A program made the translations under genes and the position numbers. A stretch of 64,000 nucleotides of DNA from Candidatus Kaistella beijingensis. Lineage in GTDB: Bacteria; Bacteroidota; Bacteroidia; Flavobacteriales; Weeksellaceae. The stretch covers positions 1,364,001-1,428,000 of the forward strand of contig NZ_CP071953.1 of NCBI RefSeq assembly GCF_020084865.1, given 5' to 3'. Of this stretch, positions 54,183-63,445 are shown piece by piece. The notes beneath the pieces were generated by a model. It had not been told where the DNA came from. It ran no database searches and saw only the letters and a list, made by a program, of their open reading frames with translations. Each line of letters starts with the position of its first letter. The stretch's first letter is position 1.

Positions 54183-55469
54183 TTATAATTTGAAATCGGC
54201 ATTTTCTTTTAAAATTCCTTTTACATCATATACCACCGCATTCTCTTTCTTTAATGAATCCAAATCCAAATTCAGGAATTCTTGGTGGGCAACACCCAAG
54301 ACAATCGCATCAAAGGTTGAGGTGGTGGTTAAGCTAGAAACACAGTCCAATCTGTATTCATGTTTTACTTCTTCGGGGTTTGCCCAAGGATCGTAAATGG
54401 TCACTTCAATGCCGTAATCCTGCATCGCTGATACCACATCCACAATTTTGGTGTTACGAACGTCGGGACAGTTCTCCTTAAAGGTTATTCCCAACATCAA
54501 CACCTTCGCTTCACTCACCTTGATTTTCTTTTTAATCATCGCCTTTACTACCTGCGACGCCACATATTCCCCCATAGAATCATTCAGCCTTCGTCCCGCC
54601 AAAATAATCTCCGGGTGATAACCATATTCCTGCGCTTTTTGAGCCAGATAATAAGGATCTACCCCAATGCAATGTCCGCCAACCAAGCCTGGCTTAAAGG
54701 GAAGGAAATTCCATTTCGTTCCCGCAGCTTCCAAAACAGCATGCGTATCGATATCCATCAAATTAAAAATCTTTGCAAGTTCATTCACAAAGGCAATATT
54801 GATATCTCGCTGTGAGTTTTCAATCACTTTGGCAGCTTCCGCCACTTTAATAGTGGGTGCTAAATGCGTTCCTGCAATAATCACGGATTGATAAAGGTCA
54901 TCCACAATTCTTCCAGTTTCAGGTGTGGAACCAGCAGTAACCTTTAAAATTTTTTCTACCGTATGCGCTTTGTCTCCGGGATTGATTCTTTCAGGTGAAT
55001 ATCCTGCAAAGAAATCTTCATTAAACTTTAACCCGGAAATCTTTTCCAAAACCGGCACACAGTCTTCCTCCGTTGCACCCGGATAAACTGTAGATTCATA
55101 AATCACGATATCTCCTTTCTTCAATACCTTCCCAACCGTTTCACTGGCCTTATACAATGGCGTAAGATCCGGACGGTTGTTTTTATCTACCGGTGTTGGA
55201 ACCGTAATGATGTAGATGTTTGAATGTTCAATAGCTCTTAAATCTGCACTTACAAACAATCCGTTTTCTAAATTGTTTTCTTTCTTAAGAACCGATTGCA
55301 GCAAATCCTCCTCTACCTCTAAGGTAAAGTCCTTACCGTTTTTTAATTCGTCAATTCGTGACTCATTGATATCGAATCCCACCACCGGAAATTTGGTCGC
55401 AAACAACCTCGCTAAAGGGAGTCCGACGTAACCTAAACCTATAATTGATATTTTATGGTTATTGTTCAT
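54183..55469 (-). CDS. tviB: UDP-N-acetylhexosamine 6-dehydrogenase (TviB/WbpA-like)
   Basis: 428 residues. N-terminal NAD domain [16 protein letters not shown] and [30 protein letters not shown] and [13 protein letters not shown] in the middle. The catalytic cysteine lies in [17 protein letters not shown]; the C-terminal UDP-binding domain has [16 protein letters not shown]. Reaction: two-step NAD-dependent oxidation of UDP-GlcNAc (or GalNAc) to the uronic acid. Followed upstream by the matching epimerase, as in Vi antigen loci, so the second polysaccharide probably contains a HexNAcA residue. Confidence 0.92.
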   Translation of the reverse strand: MNNNHKISIIGLGYVGLPLARLFATKFPVVGFDINESRIDELKNGKDFTLEVEEDLLQSVLKKENNLENGLFVSADLRAIEHSNIYIITVPTPVDKNNRPDLTPLYKASETVGKVLKKGDIVIYESTVYPGATEEDCVPVLEKISGLKFNEDFFAGYSPERINPGDKAHTVEKILKVTAGSTPETGRIVDDLYQSVIIAGTHLAPTIKVAEAAKVIENSQRDINIAFVNELAKIFNLMDIDTHAVLEAAGTKWNFLPFKPGLVGGHCIGVDPYYLAQKAQEYGYHPEIILAGRRLNDSMGEYVASQVVKAMIKKKIKVSEAKVLMLGITFKENCPDVRNTKIVDVVSAMQDYGIEVTIYDPWANPEEVKHEYRLDCVSSLTTTSTFDAIVLGVAHQEFLNLDLDSLKKENAVVYDVKGILKENADFKL

Positions 55470-55487
55470 TTTTTTATTAATGCTTAA

Positions 55488-56456
55488 CTATTTCAAATTC
55501 TGCCAATACCAAGCAACCGCTTCTTTTAATCCGTCCGCAAACCTGTGGCTTGGTTGATAACCCAGCAAATTTACAGCTTTTTCAATACTTGCTTTGGAAT
55601 GAGGCACATCTCCCGCACGAATGGGTCCGAATACGATTTCAACATTCTTTATTTCAGGATCAAATTCAGACAGGTAATCCTTAAGAAATCCTGCCATATC
55701 TTTGATGGTTGTTCTATCTCCTACCGCCGTATTATAAACCTGGTTTATTGCATCTTTATTATCCGTCAACATGGCTTTTTCATTCATCTGAATCACATTG
55801 TCAATATAGGTGAAATCTCTAGAATAATCTCCTGCTCCATTAATTACAGGACTCTCATGATTCATTAATTGAATAACGAATTTAGGAATTACTGCCGCAT
55901 AAGCACCATTCGGATTTTGTCTTCTCCCAAAAACGTTAAAATATCGAAGACCAATGCATTCTAATCCGTAAGTTTTGCTGAATACATCAGCATAAAGTTC
56001 ATTAACATATTTGGTAATCGCATAAGGTGAGAGTGGTTTTCCTATGACGTCTTCCACTTTCGGTAAAGACTTGGAATCTCCATAAGTAGAAGAACTTGCC
56101 GCATAAATAAAGCGTTGAATTCCTGCATCCCTTGCGGCAACCAACATATTGAGGAATCCTCCTACGTTGACTTCATTGCTGGTAATGGGATCGTTAATCG
56201 ATCTAGGAACACTTCCCAGTGCCGCTTGATGCAGAACATAATCTTGATTTTCACACGCCTTTCTGCAGATTTCTAAATCACGGATGTCGCCTTCAATTAA
56301 TATGAAATTTGGATTATCGAGCAGATGCTCAATATTATGTTTAAATCCGGTAGAAAAATTATCTAGACAGGTAATCTTGTTTCCCCTTGAAATAAAATAG
56401 TCGCACAGATTAGACCCTATAAATCCTGCGCCACCAGTAATTAAAATCCTCTTCAT
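55488..56456 (-). CDS. tviC: UDP-GlcNAc(A) C4-epimerase (TviC/WbpP-like)
   Basis: 322 residues from ATG 56456 (MKRILITGGAGFIGSNLCDY); a longer in-frame extension to 56525 would overlap wzc and precede the NAD motif without similarity, so it is rejected. Extended SDR: GxxGxxG at the N-terminus, AASSSTYGDS and YAITKYVNE (YxxxK). Middle motif RYFNVFGRRQNP. Reaction: 4-epimerisation of UDP-GlcNAc/GlcNAcA to the galacto form. Pairs with the dehydrogenase 18 bp downstream. Confidence 0.9.
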   Translation of the reverse strand: MKRILITGGAGFIGSNLCDYFISRGNKITCLDNFSTGFKHNIEHLLDNPNFILIEGDIRDLEICRKACENQDYVLHQAALGSVPRSINDPITSNEVNVGGFLNMLVAARDAGIQRFIYAASSSTYGDSKSLPKVEDVIGKPLSPYAITKYVNELYADVFSKTYGLECIGLRYFNVFGRRQNPNGAYAAVIPKFVIQLMNHESPVINGAGDYSRDFTYIDNVIQMNEKAMLTDNKDAINQVYNTAVGDRTTIKDMAGFLKDYLSEFDPEIKNVEIVFGPIRAGDVPHSKASIEKAVNLLGYQPSHRFADGLKEAVAWYWQNLK

Positions 56457-56457
56457 C

Positions 56458-58782
56458 TTAAATAAATCTTTTCCACCATTTTGTTTGTTGCCTATCATGG
56501 GTATAGGAATAATATCCATAACCATATTTTTTACCGTAACGGGTGTTTTCCGGCTTCACACTGTTGAGCACAAATGCCATATTTTTAATCATATTCTCTT
56601 TTTGAAAACCTGCAGCAAAATCAATCATTTCCTTTTCCGTAAAGTCGGATTTCACAACATAGAGTACGACATCTGAATTTTCAATCAAATGTAAAGTATC
56701 GCTCACCAGCATCACCGGTGCTGAATCCAACACCACATAATCATACTTTGTTTTGAGATACTCAATCATATCATCAAACTTCTGCATATCGAGCAAGTCG
56801 TTCGGATTGGGTGCAATTTGACCGCTAAACAGAACATCGAGATTGTCATTGATTTTTGACTTTATTATCAACGAATCTGGTACCGGTTCATCGGATACTA
56901 AATAATCGGTAAGACCTATATTTTTCCCGTCCACAAAACGATGGAGCTGTGGATTACGGATATCTGCTCCCACAATAATAACTTTACTTTTTCCCGCCAA
57001 TGTTAAAGCCGTATTCATGGAAATAGTGGTTTTACCTTCACCCTTCACAGAAGAGGTTACCAACACAACCCCGCCAGTTTCAACTCCTTTTGCCTTCAAT
57101 AAAAACTTAAGGTTGGAGCCCAAAATTCTAAATGATTCTGCGAAAACAGAAAAATCATTGGGATGAACAATCGCATTTTCTTCACTATTCAAAGGAATTT
57201 CTGCAATAACAGATGCATTGGGGAAATGCGAAACGATATGTTGTTTAGTGTGAACTTTAGTGTCCAGCGTATTTTTAGTATAAAAAAATAGAAGCGGCAG
57301 CAAAAATCCAGCAGCCAGTGATCCCAAAATAATCTGCTGATTGTCGGGCTTCACTTTTCCTGTCGTAAAGGCAGGATTCACTACTTTGGCTTTTGGTGCA
57401 GTAACCGCTAAGGTAATAGCATTTTCCTCTCTCTTCTGAAGTAAATAGAGATAAAGCTGTTCTTTTAACGTTTGCTGTCTGTCAATACTTCTTGAAATTT
57501 TTTCCTGCGTTGGATATCTGCTGATATTGCCTTTTGCAACATTCAGTTGTGCATTGGCTTGAGCAATTTGAAGCTGTAAAGTTTCCCGGGATTCCAGTAA
57601 ATTTTTCTGAATTAAATTTTTTAGGGAGGCAATTTGCTTATTCATTTCAATCACCGCAGGATTCTCTCCTGTAGCTTGCTTCAAAACCCTGTTTCTTGTA
57701 AGTAAGAGGTTATTATAATCCGCAATGGTACTTTCGGCTCCGGATGGCAAACCCATTCCAGTCGGTAAAAGCTGGTCTCCTTTAGAAGCTGCATAGATAG
57801 AATTGATAAGGTCAAGCTGCATGCCTTGAGTTAAGACCGTTTTGGTATTTTCGATAGATTGCTGTAGTGCGATATTCGCCTGCGCTTCCAGATCAGTAAT
57901 TTGATTAGCTCTTTTAAACCGTTCCTTCTCGCCTTCAATTCCAGAGAGGTCTTCAGTGATTATTCCAAGCCGGTCGTTGATGAAGTTTTGAGTGTTTTGT
58001 GCCTCTTCATTTTTATCGTTGATTCCATCAATGATGTATTGCTTGGTAACTTCATTCAAAATATCTTCCGATTTCTTGGGAACAGGTCCTACCATCGAAA
58101 GCTCCATCAACATTCCTTTGTTAGGAGGCAAAACCACAGTGATCCCACCTTCTAATCCATCGGCTACATTCACGGCATTTCTAAATACAACTTTGATTGG
58201 TGCTGAATAGCCATTTCCCGGCTTTGCATCAAGCTGTACCGTTCCAAAAGGAAACTTGGCAGGAATGCCAAAACGGTATGTGGTACCGCTATTCGAGATA
58301 CGGTAGGAATTATTTCCTGTCGTAGTAATGATATAGGTTGCCCCTCCAAAATTTGCTGGATTATTAAGCTCGATAATCTTGCCCGTATAGGGTGAAGAAT
58401 CATAAAGTTCAACTTCTTTAATAGTACCTTGGCTGAAGAAACTTACATCCAGATTTAGGTTTTTTGCTACTGTTCTTAAAAGGGGTTTTGAAACGATCAC
58501 CGTAGTTTCACCCTGCAACTCATTGTCACCACTTACCCCCATACCAAGATTTTTCAAATCGTTCAGCGCCGCGGCGTTTTTTGCTTTCGATTCCTGTAGC
58601 TTAAGGGTTGTTTTGGTATAATATTGTGGCTGCGCATAGCGAAGATAGATCTTTGCAGCGGTATAAAAGAGTGCCATGCTTAATAAAAACCAAGGCCATT
58701 TCTTAAGATATTTAACGATCTCCTTTTTTACATTTAAAGGTTTACCCCTCTGTATTGCACCCGAATTTTCTAAAAGTTCCAT
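56458..58782 (-). CDS. wzc: Wzc-type tyrosine autokinase / chain-length co-polymerase
   Basis: 774 residues. N-terminal Wzz domain after a first span at about 32-48; periplasmic coiled-coil; second span near 495-512. BY-kinase with Walker A TSSVKGEGKTT (ending about 585), [14 protein letters not shown] and Walker B YDYVVLDSAP. Tyrosine-rich tail YGKKYGYGYYSY. Role as for the first-locus Wzc, and similar in its kinase domain, but with a distinct periplasmic part. It starts 7 bp after wza and nearly touches the epimerase start. Confidence 0.95.
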   Translation of the reverse strand: MELLENSGAIQRGKPLNVKKEIVKYLKKWPWFLLSMALFYTAAKIYLRYAQPQYYTKTTLKLQESKAKNAAALNDLKNLGMGVSGDNELQGETTVIVSKPLLRTVAKNLNLDVSFFSQGTIKEVELYDSSPYTGKIIELNNPANFGGATYIITTTGNNSYRISNSGTTYRFGIPAKFPFGTVQLDAKPGNGYSAPIKVVFRNAVNVADGLEGGITVVLPPNKGMLMELSMVGPVPKKSEDILNEVTKQYIIDGINDKNEEAQNTQNFINDRLGIITEDLSGIEGEKERFKRANQITDLEAQANIALQQSIENTKTVLTQGMQLDLINSIYAASKGDQLLPTGMGLPSGAESTIADYNNLLLTRNRVLKQATGENPAVIEMNKQIASLKNLIQKNLLESRETLQLQIAQANAQLNVAKGNISRYPTQEKISRSIDRQQTLKEQLYLYLLQKREENAITLAVTAPKAKVVNPAFTTGKVKPDNQQIILGSLAAGFLLPLLFFYTKNTLDTKVHTKQHIVSHFPNASVIAEIPLNSEENAIVHPNDFSVFAESFRILGSNLKFLLKAKGVETGGVVLVTSSVKGEGKTTISMNTALTLAGKSKVIIVGADIRNPQLHRFVDGKNIGLTDYLVSDEPVPDSLIIKSKINDNLDVLFSGQIAPNPNDLLDMQKFDDMIEYLKTKYDYVVLDSAPVMLVSDTLHLIENSDVVLYVVKSDFTEKEMIDFAAGFQKENMIKNMAFVLNSVKPENTRYGKKYGYGYYSYTHDRQQTKWWKRFI

Positions 58783-58789
58783 TGAAAAT

Positions 58790-59596
58790 CTATTTTCGGG
58801 TTAATGTTAAAATTAAAGTTAAGAGCCCAAGACCTATACCTCCGTACCTTAACCATTTATCAGTTCCAGAATCATTATTGACCTGTATCTGCTTATTACG
58901 GTCTGGCTCAATATAGAGAATATCATTCTGTTGAAGATAATAATAGGGAGAATTAACAATGGAAGCCTCCGAAAGATCAAGCGAAACAACTTCATCTTTA
59001 CCTGACACATCTGATGTTCTGATCAACTTCACATTAGTTCTGTTAGCATCATAAGTCATATCGCCTGCCAAAGCAATAGCCTGAAAAATGTTAATTTTCT
59101 CCGTTGGACTTGTTTTTTGACCAGGACTTTTAACCTCACCTAAAACGCTGATATTGAAGTTCGACAATGTAATGGTAACAAGTGGATCGGTAAGGTAGCG
59201 CTTTAACCTGCTTTCCAAATCCGACTTAAGCTGCTGTTTGGTCATACCCTTGCAATAAACTGTCCCCAAAACCGGAAAAACAATAGTACCGTCTGAACCA
59301 ACGGTATATTCGCTAGGTGTTGAGGCAGTTGATGCGGAAGAAGAAGTATTGTTGGTATTGTTGCCTGTTCTGGGCATGGTATTCATATTGAAAGGTCGAA
59401 CTGCAATATCATCAAAGGCTGAAACCAAAATCTGCAACTGATCTCCCTCCTGAATATGCAGCCCTGCAAATTTTGCCTGTGAAACCTCCTGCTCGAAATT
59501 ATTGTTCGACATGTAAACAATATTTCTCTTTGGTTTACATGATAAAGACAGAAGTAGTGTAAATATTAATATAAATACCGAGAAGTATTTTTTCAT
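58790..59596 (-). CDS. wza: Wza-type polysaccharide export lipoprotein
   Basis: 268 residues. Lipobox LLSLSC with lipidated Cys at 20, Poly_export domain (GDQLQILVSAFDD; DGTIVFPVLGTVYCKG), SLBB domain (SVLGEVKSPGQKTSPTEK), and a C-terminal membrane span (YGGIGLGLLTLILTLTRK). A Ser/Thr/Asn-rich insert sits at about 80-97. First gene of the second polysaccharide operon; two -7 elements lie just upstream. Partner of the adjacent Wzc. Confidence 0.94.
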   Translation of the reverse strand: MKKYFSVFILIFTLLLSLSCKPKRNIVYMSNNNFEQEVSQAKFAGLHIQEGDQLQILVSAFDDIAVRPFNMNTMPRTGNNTNNTSSSASTASTPSEYTVGSDGTIVFPVLGTVYCKGMTKQQLKSDLESRLKRYLTDPLVTITLSNFNISVLGEVKSPGQKTSPTEKINIFQAIALAGDMTYDANRTNVKLIRTSDVSGKDEVVSLDLSEASIVNSPYYYLQQNDILYIEPDRNKQIQVNNDSGTDKWLRYGGIGLGLLTLILTLTRK

Positions 59597-59614
59597 TTCT
59601 AAATTTTAAGATTA

Positions 59615-59643
59615 CAAATGTAAAGATAATTTAGGCAAAGGTA
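59615..59643 (-). promoter_or_regulatory. Two candidate -7 elements of the second polysaccharide operon
   Basis: Minus-strand TACATTTG (59615-59622), 18 bp before the wza ATG, and TACCTTTG (59636-59643). Neither has a TTG at 17-23 bp. They sit between the outer-membrane protein gene and wza, so the 20-kb operon likely starts here. Confidence 0.5.
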
Positions 59644-59662
59644 ATCTTAACTTATTTCTAAT

Positions 59663-60322
59663 TTATCTCCAACTATCGTTTAGATAATAATTTACTCCCA
59701 CGGCAATTAAACGATTATAAGTGTTATGGGTGTTATTATTTGGATATACTTTACTAAAACCACGATCATATCTTATAAAAGCCTCCATACGCTGTGAAAC
59801 CTGCAAACCAGCACCAAAAGATACTCCGTAACCAAAACCTTTTACCTTATCGTCAAGATTGAATTTATAATGTACCAAGTCGTAAGCTGGATCTACCTTC
59901 CGGTCTTCTCGTACTAAAAACTCAATTTTGGGACCTGCAAAAATGAAAATATCACTCTTATTGTTATTTCTGTGAAAGAAATATTTCAAATATAGCTCCG
60001 CAGCAACATAATCATGATGAAATTTTTGGATTCCATATAAATCAGTATTCACCTTTGCATTTTCTCCCTGCATAGTATATTCCAATTGCCCAGTTAAATA
60101 AAGCCACGCCGAATCAAAAATATCATTTTCAACTAAAGGGATTTGTCCGAAAACACCTAGCCCAGCTCCCCATTTCCCTACAGAGCGGTCGTGCACTCCC
60201 ACAATTGACCCTCGATGACCGTTTGCCGTTATACCGTATTTAAAATCTTGGCCTTTAACCACAGTGAAACCACTAACCATGGTTAAAAACAAAACCGCGA
60301 TGAGCAAATTGATTTTCTTCAT
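59663..60322 (-). CDS. Outer-membrane beta-barrel protein
   Basis: 219 residues from ATG 60322 (MKKINLLIAVLFLTM), which gives a clean signal peptide; an ATG at 60370 would add 16 residues ahead of it. The mature part has alternating hydrophobic beta-strands with aromatic girdles (GAGLGVFGQIP, YVAAELYLKYFFH, VSFGAGLQVSQRMEAFIRYD) and ends YYLNDSWR. It matches small OmpA-like/OMP_b-brl porin-family barrels. Directly upstream of wza; it may belong to the export machinery or be independent. Confidence 0.8.
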   Translation of the reverse strand: MKKINLLIAVLFLTMVSGFTVVKGQDFKYGITANGHRGSIVGVHDRSVGKWGAGLGVFGQIPLVENDIFDSAWLYLTGQLEYTMQGENAKVNTDLYGIQKFHHDYVAAELYLKYFFHRNNNKSDIFIFAGPKIEFLVREDRKVDPAYDLVHYKFNLDDKVKGFGYGVSFGAGLQVSQRMEAFIRYDRGFSKVYPNNNTHNTYNRLIAVGVNYYLNDSWR

Positions 60323-60405
60323 ATCATTTATTTGATAAAGAATATTAGTTTTTATAAAATATCTGTGCAAATTAATTAATTTTTTTTCAATAATTATATT
60401 TTTTT

Positions 60406-60873
60406 TTAGTCCTTACTAAAATTTGATAAATTTCTAATTATTTCATCATATTCAAATCCTCTGCTTAATAAATACTTTATAGCCTTTGATTTTTTTTGAT
60501 ACTCCTTTAAACCGCTCTGTTTTTGATAATAATCATCATAGATTTTCATCAGCGTTCGGTCGTAGTCTGCCTCCTCAATTTCATCAAAGCAATTGTTGAT
60601 CAGCTTCTCGGAAATTCCCTTGAACTTCAAATGATTTCTAATCTTGTTTCTTCCCCAAGATTTCATGTAAAATTTACCCCTAATGTAACTTCTCGTAAAA
60701 CGTTCCTCGTTGAGATAGTTCTCCTTCATCAAATACAGCAGGATTTCCTCTTTCGCCTCCGGAATCAGCATAAAATCCCTCATCTTCGACTCTACCTCAC
60801 TGTGACAGCGATCCTGGTAAACACAATAGTTCACCATCTTCTGTTTGATTTCGGTAAAAGTGTAGGATTTCAA
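60406..60873 (-). CDS. recX: Regulatory protein RecX
   Basis: 155 residues if translation begins at TTG 60873 (reads MKSYTFTEIKQKM). Family members begin near SYT..., and the upstream in-frame stretch (to 61089) is heptamer-repeat and spacer sequence without similarity. RecX features: YCVYQDRCHSEVESKMRDF, LMKENYLNEERFTRSYIRGK, WGRNKIRNHLKFKGIS and the C-terminal repeat KAIKYLLSRGFEYDEII, i.e. three helical repeats. Function: binds RecA filaments and limits recombinase activity. On the same strand as glyA, separated by two heptamer arrays. Confidence 0.88.
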   Translation of the reverse strand: MKSYTFTEIKQKMVNYCVYQDRCHSEVESKMRDFMLIPEAKEEILLYLMKENYLNEERFTRSYIRGKFYMKSWGRNKIRNHLKFKGISEKLINNCFDEIEEADYDRTLMKIYDDYYQKQSGLKEYQKKSKAIKYLLSRGFEYDEIIRNLSNFSKD

Positions 60874-60891
60874 AATATTGGCGCCAGTTGC

Positions 60892-60961
60892 TCTTTGATT
60901 GTGAATGTTGACTGATTTCTTATGTTTGATGCATGATGTTTGATAATTGCGGATTGTAGAT
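60892..60961 (-). repeat. Heptanucleotide array upstream of recX
   Basis: Ten 7-bp units on the minus strand, many ending ATCA (for example ATTATCA, AACATCA, TGCATCA, GAAATCA), ending about 19 bp before the recX TTG start. No TAnnTTTG element lies between array and start. Confidence 0.8.
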
Positions 60962-61064
60962 GCTGAAGGCCGAAAATTTTCAGGAAAAATTTTTGACGGG
61001 GTGGTTCTATATAATCGGCAGCTTAACTGGAAAAAATAATCAATCTTACACCGTTTTGCACCCA

Positions 61065-61147
61065 TCATCCCGCATCCATCATCCATCATCCATCATCCCG
61101 CATCCTGCATCCATCATCCCGCATCCATCATCCCGCACTCCGCACCA
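61065..61147. repeat. Heptanucleotide array between glyA and recX
   Basis: About twelve 7-bp units alternating TCATCC(C/A) and GCATCC(A/T) on the plus strand, reaching the glyA stop codon. The 100 bp between this array and the recX-proximal one has no recognisable content. Confidence 0.85.
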
Positions 61148-62413
61148 TTAACCCTCAAAAAGCGGTTTCGAATCCATCAACTCATTGACTTTCTTGCGAA
61201 CACCAGAAATTACATTCTCATCTTTAATATTCATTACCACATCATTGATCAGTCCTGCAATAGTCTGCATATCGCTTTCCTTGAGGCCTCTAGTGGTAAT
61301 CGCGGCTGTTCCCAAACGGATTCCGGAAGTAGTGAACGCCGATTTGTCATCGAAAGGAACCATGTTTTTATTACAGGTAATGTCGGCTTGAACCAGTGCC
61401 TTTTCGGTCTCTTTCCCGTTGACGTTTTTATTGCGAAGATCCACCAGCATTAAGTGGTTGTCCGTTCCGCCGCTTACGATATCGAAACCGTTGTCAATCA
61501 TTGCGTTTGCTAATGCTCTTGCGTTTGCGATCACTTGTTTCGCATACACTTCAAATTTCCCATCAATCGCTTCTCCAAAAGAAACAGCTTTGGCGGCTAT
61601 AACATGTTCAAGCGGACCACCCTGAATTCCTGGGAAAACTGCTCCGTCTAAGACCTGGCTCATCATTTTAGTTTCTCCTTTTGGGGTTTTGTGACCGTAA
61701 GTATTTTCAAAATCTTTGCCCATCATAATTAATCCGCCTCTTGGCCCACGCAATGTTTTATGAGTTGTCGTGGTCACCACATGGCAGTGTTCAAACGGTG
61801 AACTCAATAATCCTTTCGCAATCAAACCTGCCGGATGTGCAATGTCTGCCCAAAGTGTAGCTCCAACTTCATCCGCAACTTCACGGAATTTTTTGAAATC
61901 CAAATCTCTGGAATAGGCAGAATAACCCGCAATCAACATTTTTGGTTTCACTTCCAAAGCTTTTTGACGCATGGCTTCATAATCAATCAATCCGCTTTCA
62001 CGGTCAACTCCATAGAAATTGGCGTTGTACTGAATCCCGGAAAAATTCACAAAAGAACCATGTGTTAAATGACCACCCATCGATAAATCCAATCCCAAAA
62101 TCTTGTCACCTGGTTTTAGAACTGAAAGATAAATCGCCGCATTCGCCTGTGAACCGGAGTGCGGTTGAACATTCGCATATTCCACCCCGAAAAGTTCTTT
62201 CGCACGATTAATCGCCAAAGTCTCAACTTCGTCCACCACTTCGCAACCGCCATAATATCTTCTTCCCGGATAACCTTCTGCATATTTATTGGTGAGGACG
62301 CTTCCCATCGCTTTCATTACATGATCAGAAACAAAATTTTCTGATGCGATAAGTTCTATTCCGTGAGTTTGTCTTTGTCTTTCCTGTTCAATGAGGTCGA
62401 AAATTGGATCCAT
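61148..62413 (-). CDS. glyA: Serine hydroxymethyltransferase
   Basis: 421 residues, full length for the bacterial enzyme. Motifs: [54 protein letters not shown], and [20 protein letters not shown] in which the Lys of THKT binds [17 protein letters not shown] after it. Reaction: serine plus tetrahydrofolate to glycine plus methylene-THF. The promoter TAAATTTG (62455-62462) is flanked by heptamer arrays. Upstream of recX on the same strand; co-transcription is possible. Confidence 0.97.
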   Translation of the reverse strand: MDPIFDLIEQERQRQTHGIELIASENFVSDHVMKAMGSVLTNKYAEGYPGRRYYGGCEVVDEVETLAINRAKELFGVEYANVQPHSGSQANAAIYLSVLKPGDKILGLDLSMGGHLTHGSFVNFSGIQYNANFYGVDRESGLIDYEAMRQKALEVKPKMLIAGYSAYSRDLDFKKFREVADEVGATLWADIAHPAGLIAKGLLSSPFEHCHVVTTTTHKTLRGPRGGLIMMGKDFENTYGHKTPKGETKMMSQVLDGAVFPGIQGGPLEHVIAAKAVSFGEAIDGKFEVYAKQVIANARALANAMIDNGFDIVSGGTDNHLMLVDLRNKNVNGKETEKALVQADITCNKNMVPFDDKSAFTTSGIRLGTAAITTRGLKESDMQTIAGLINDVVMNIKDENVISGVRKKVNELMDSKPLFEG

Positions 62414-62424
62414 GTTTTTATAAA

Positions 62425-62516
62425 TGATAATTGATGATTGTTTAATGATGGTTTCAAATTTAAGGAAAATTCGGGATTTAATTGCTATTGGCTTTCGGCT
62501 ATCGGCAATCGGCTTG
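62425..62516 (-). promoter_or_regulatory. glyA promoter region with heptamer arrays on both sides
   Basis: The minus-strand -7 element TAAATTTG is at 62455-62462. Between it and the ATG lie four 7-bp units (62425-62452; plus-strand TGATAAT, TGATGAT, TGTTTAA, TGATGGT). Upstream lie five more units (62482-62516; plus-strand TTGCTAT, TGGCTTT, CGGCTAT, CGGCAAT, CGGCTTG). No TTG -33 element was found, so the upstream array sits near that position. Confidence 0.65.
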
Positions 62517-62567
62517 GTTGGGAATGAACAATAAGTGATCTGACAATATATGTTTTGGGGAGTTTTT

Positions 62568-62590
62568 CATCCTGAGGCTCTCGAAGGATG
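62568..62590. repeat. Short palindromic intergenic element
   Basis: CATCCT...AGGATG inverted repeat around GAGGCTCTCGA. The text resembles dispersed intergenic elements of the CATCCTGAGGCTCTCGAAGG type in flavobacteria. It lies in the 345 bp gap between glyA and the Smr-domain gene. Confidence 0.4.
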
Positions 62591-62631
62591 AAAAGCAAGA
62601 ATCCTCTAAAACAAGGTTACTGTATTTTTTT

Positions 62632-62729
62632 GCAATCGGCTTTCTCCTTTCTGCAATCGGCTTTCTCCTTTCTGCAATCGGCACCAACATCCAACATCAC
62701 AACACCAAACACCCAACATCCCACAACAT
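62632..62729 (+). repeat. Heptanucleotide array upstream of the Smr-domain gene
   Basis: Fourteen 7-bp units without a break. It begins with a 21-bp super-repeat (GCAATCG GCTTTCT CCTTTCT, two full copies and a third start), then changes to GCACCAA, CATCCAA, CATCACA, ACACCAA, ACACCCA, ACATCCC, ACAACAT. The array ends 4 bp before the -7 element. Confidence 0.85.
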
Positions 62730-62733
62730 TTTC

Positions 62734-62741
62734 TACCTTTG
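62734..62741 (+). promoter_or_regulatory. Predicted -7 element of the Smr-domain gene
   Basis: TACCTTTG, 17 bp before the ATG. The position expected for the -33 element lies inside the heptamer array; no TTG there. Confidence 0.55.
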
Positions 62742-62758
62742 CAAAAATTTAAGCTAAA

Positions 62759-63253
62759 ATGAAAATTGGCGATCAAGTTTCCGTTATTGATGAAGATTTA
62801 AAGGGTAAAGTCAATTCCGTGAACGGCAACACAATCGTTTTTAAAGATGAACATGGTTTCACCCATCAATACAAAAAAGAAAAATTGGTGCTACAAGTTG
62901 GTGAAATCTACGATGAAGTAAAAACCGTTCACAAAAAGGAAACTTCAAAATCCGTTTCCAAAAAACACAACAAAAAACATTTGGTTCTCGACCTTCATTT
63001 TGAAAACCTCGTCAACAATCCTTCAGAGTACGATTCCTTCGAACGACTGTTCACCCAAAAACAAAAATTAATGGAAACGGTGGAGTTTTGTAGAAAGAAC
63101 AAACTCAAACAATTGGAAATCATTCACGGCATTGGTGAAGGCGTTTTACAGAAAATGGTCTATGATTACTTGATCGGACAAACAAACCTAGAGTTTGAAG
63201 AAGGAGACTTTTTCTATCACTCAACGGGTAATGTGGTGGTGAGATTTTTGTAG
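62759..63253 (+). CDS. Smr/MutS2-type domain protein
   Basis: 164 residues. The N-terminal half is a small beta-domain (KIGDQVSVIDEDLKGKVNSV), similar to the KOW-like segment that precedes Smr in MutS2-related proteins. After a lysine-rich linker (SKSVSKKHNKKH) comes the Smr domain: LVLDLHFENLV with the LDxH motif and IIHGIGEGVLQKMVYDYL with the HGxGxG-like loop. Smr domains nick DNA or RNA; here both signature histidines are present. Preceded by a heptamer array and a promoter; probably monocistronic. Confidence 0.85.
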   Translation: MKIGDQVSVIDEDLKGKVNSVNGNTIVFKDEHGFTHQYKKEKLVLQVGEIYDEVKTVHKKETSKSVSKKHNKKHLVLDLHFENLVNNPSEYDSFERLFTQKQKLMETVEFCRKNKLKQLEIIHGIGEGVLQKMVYDYLIGQTNLEFEEGDFFYHSTGNVVVRFL

Positions 63254-63382
63254 GTGCAGGTTGATGAATTTTGGGTGTTGATGATGGGTGAAAACTTCAA
63301 TAAACTTAATTTCAAAAATGTCAAAGGTTACACCATCAAATTATTTATTGTCAAAACTTCAATTTGCTTCCGCGTTCAACGT

Positions 63383-63429
63383 ACATCCAACACCCCGCAT
63401 CCAACATCCAGCTAAAATTCATAAATTTG
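63383..63429 (+). promoter_or_regulatory. Heptamer array plus -7 element of the DUF3822 gene
   Basis: Four 7-bp units (ACATCCA, ACACCCC, GCATCCA, ACATCCA; 63383-63410) are followed by TAAATTTG (63422-63429), 16 bp before the ATG. Same order and spacing as upstream of the Smr-domain gene: array, -7 element, about 16 bp, start codon. Confidence 0.65.
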
Positions 63430-63445
63430 CACAACTTCAAGAAAA

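Noticed and set aside
56457..56525. Longer epimerase start overlapping wzc
   Set aside because: The NAD-binding motif begins right after ATG 56456; the extension overlaps wzc coding sequence and has no family match.
60874..61089. Longer RecX starting with MMDDGCGMMG
   Set aside because: The extra stretch translates heptamer arrays and spacer; RecX similarity begins at the TTG 60873 start.
62499..62690. Short frame with repeated PIAERRK
   Set aside because: It is a translation of the 7-bp/21-bp array, with no other coding sign.
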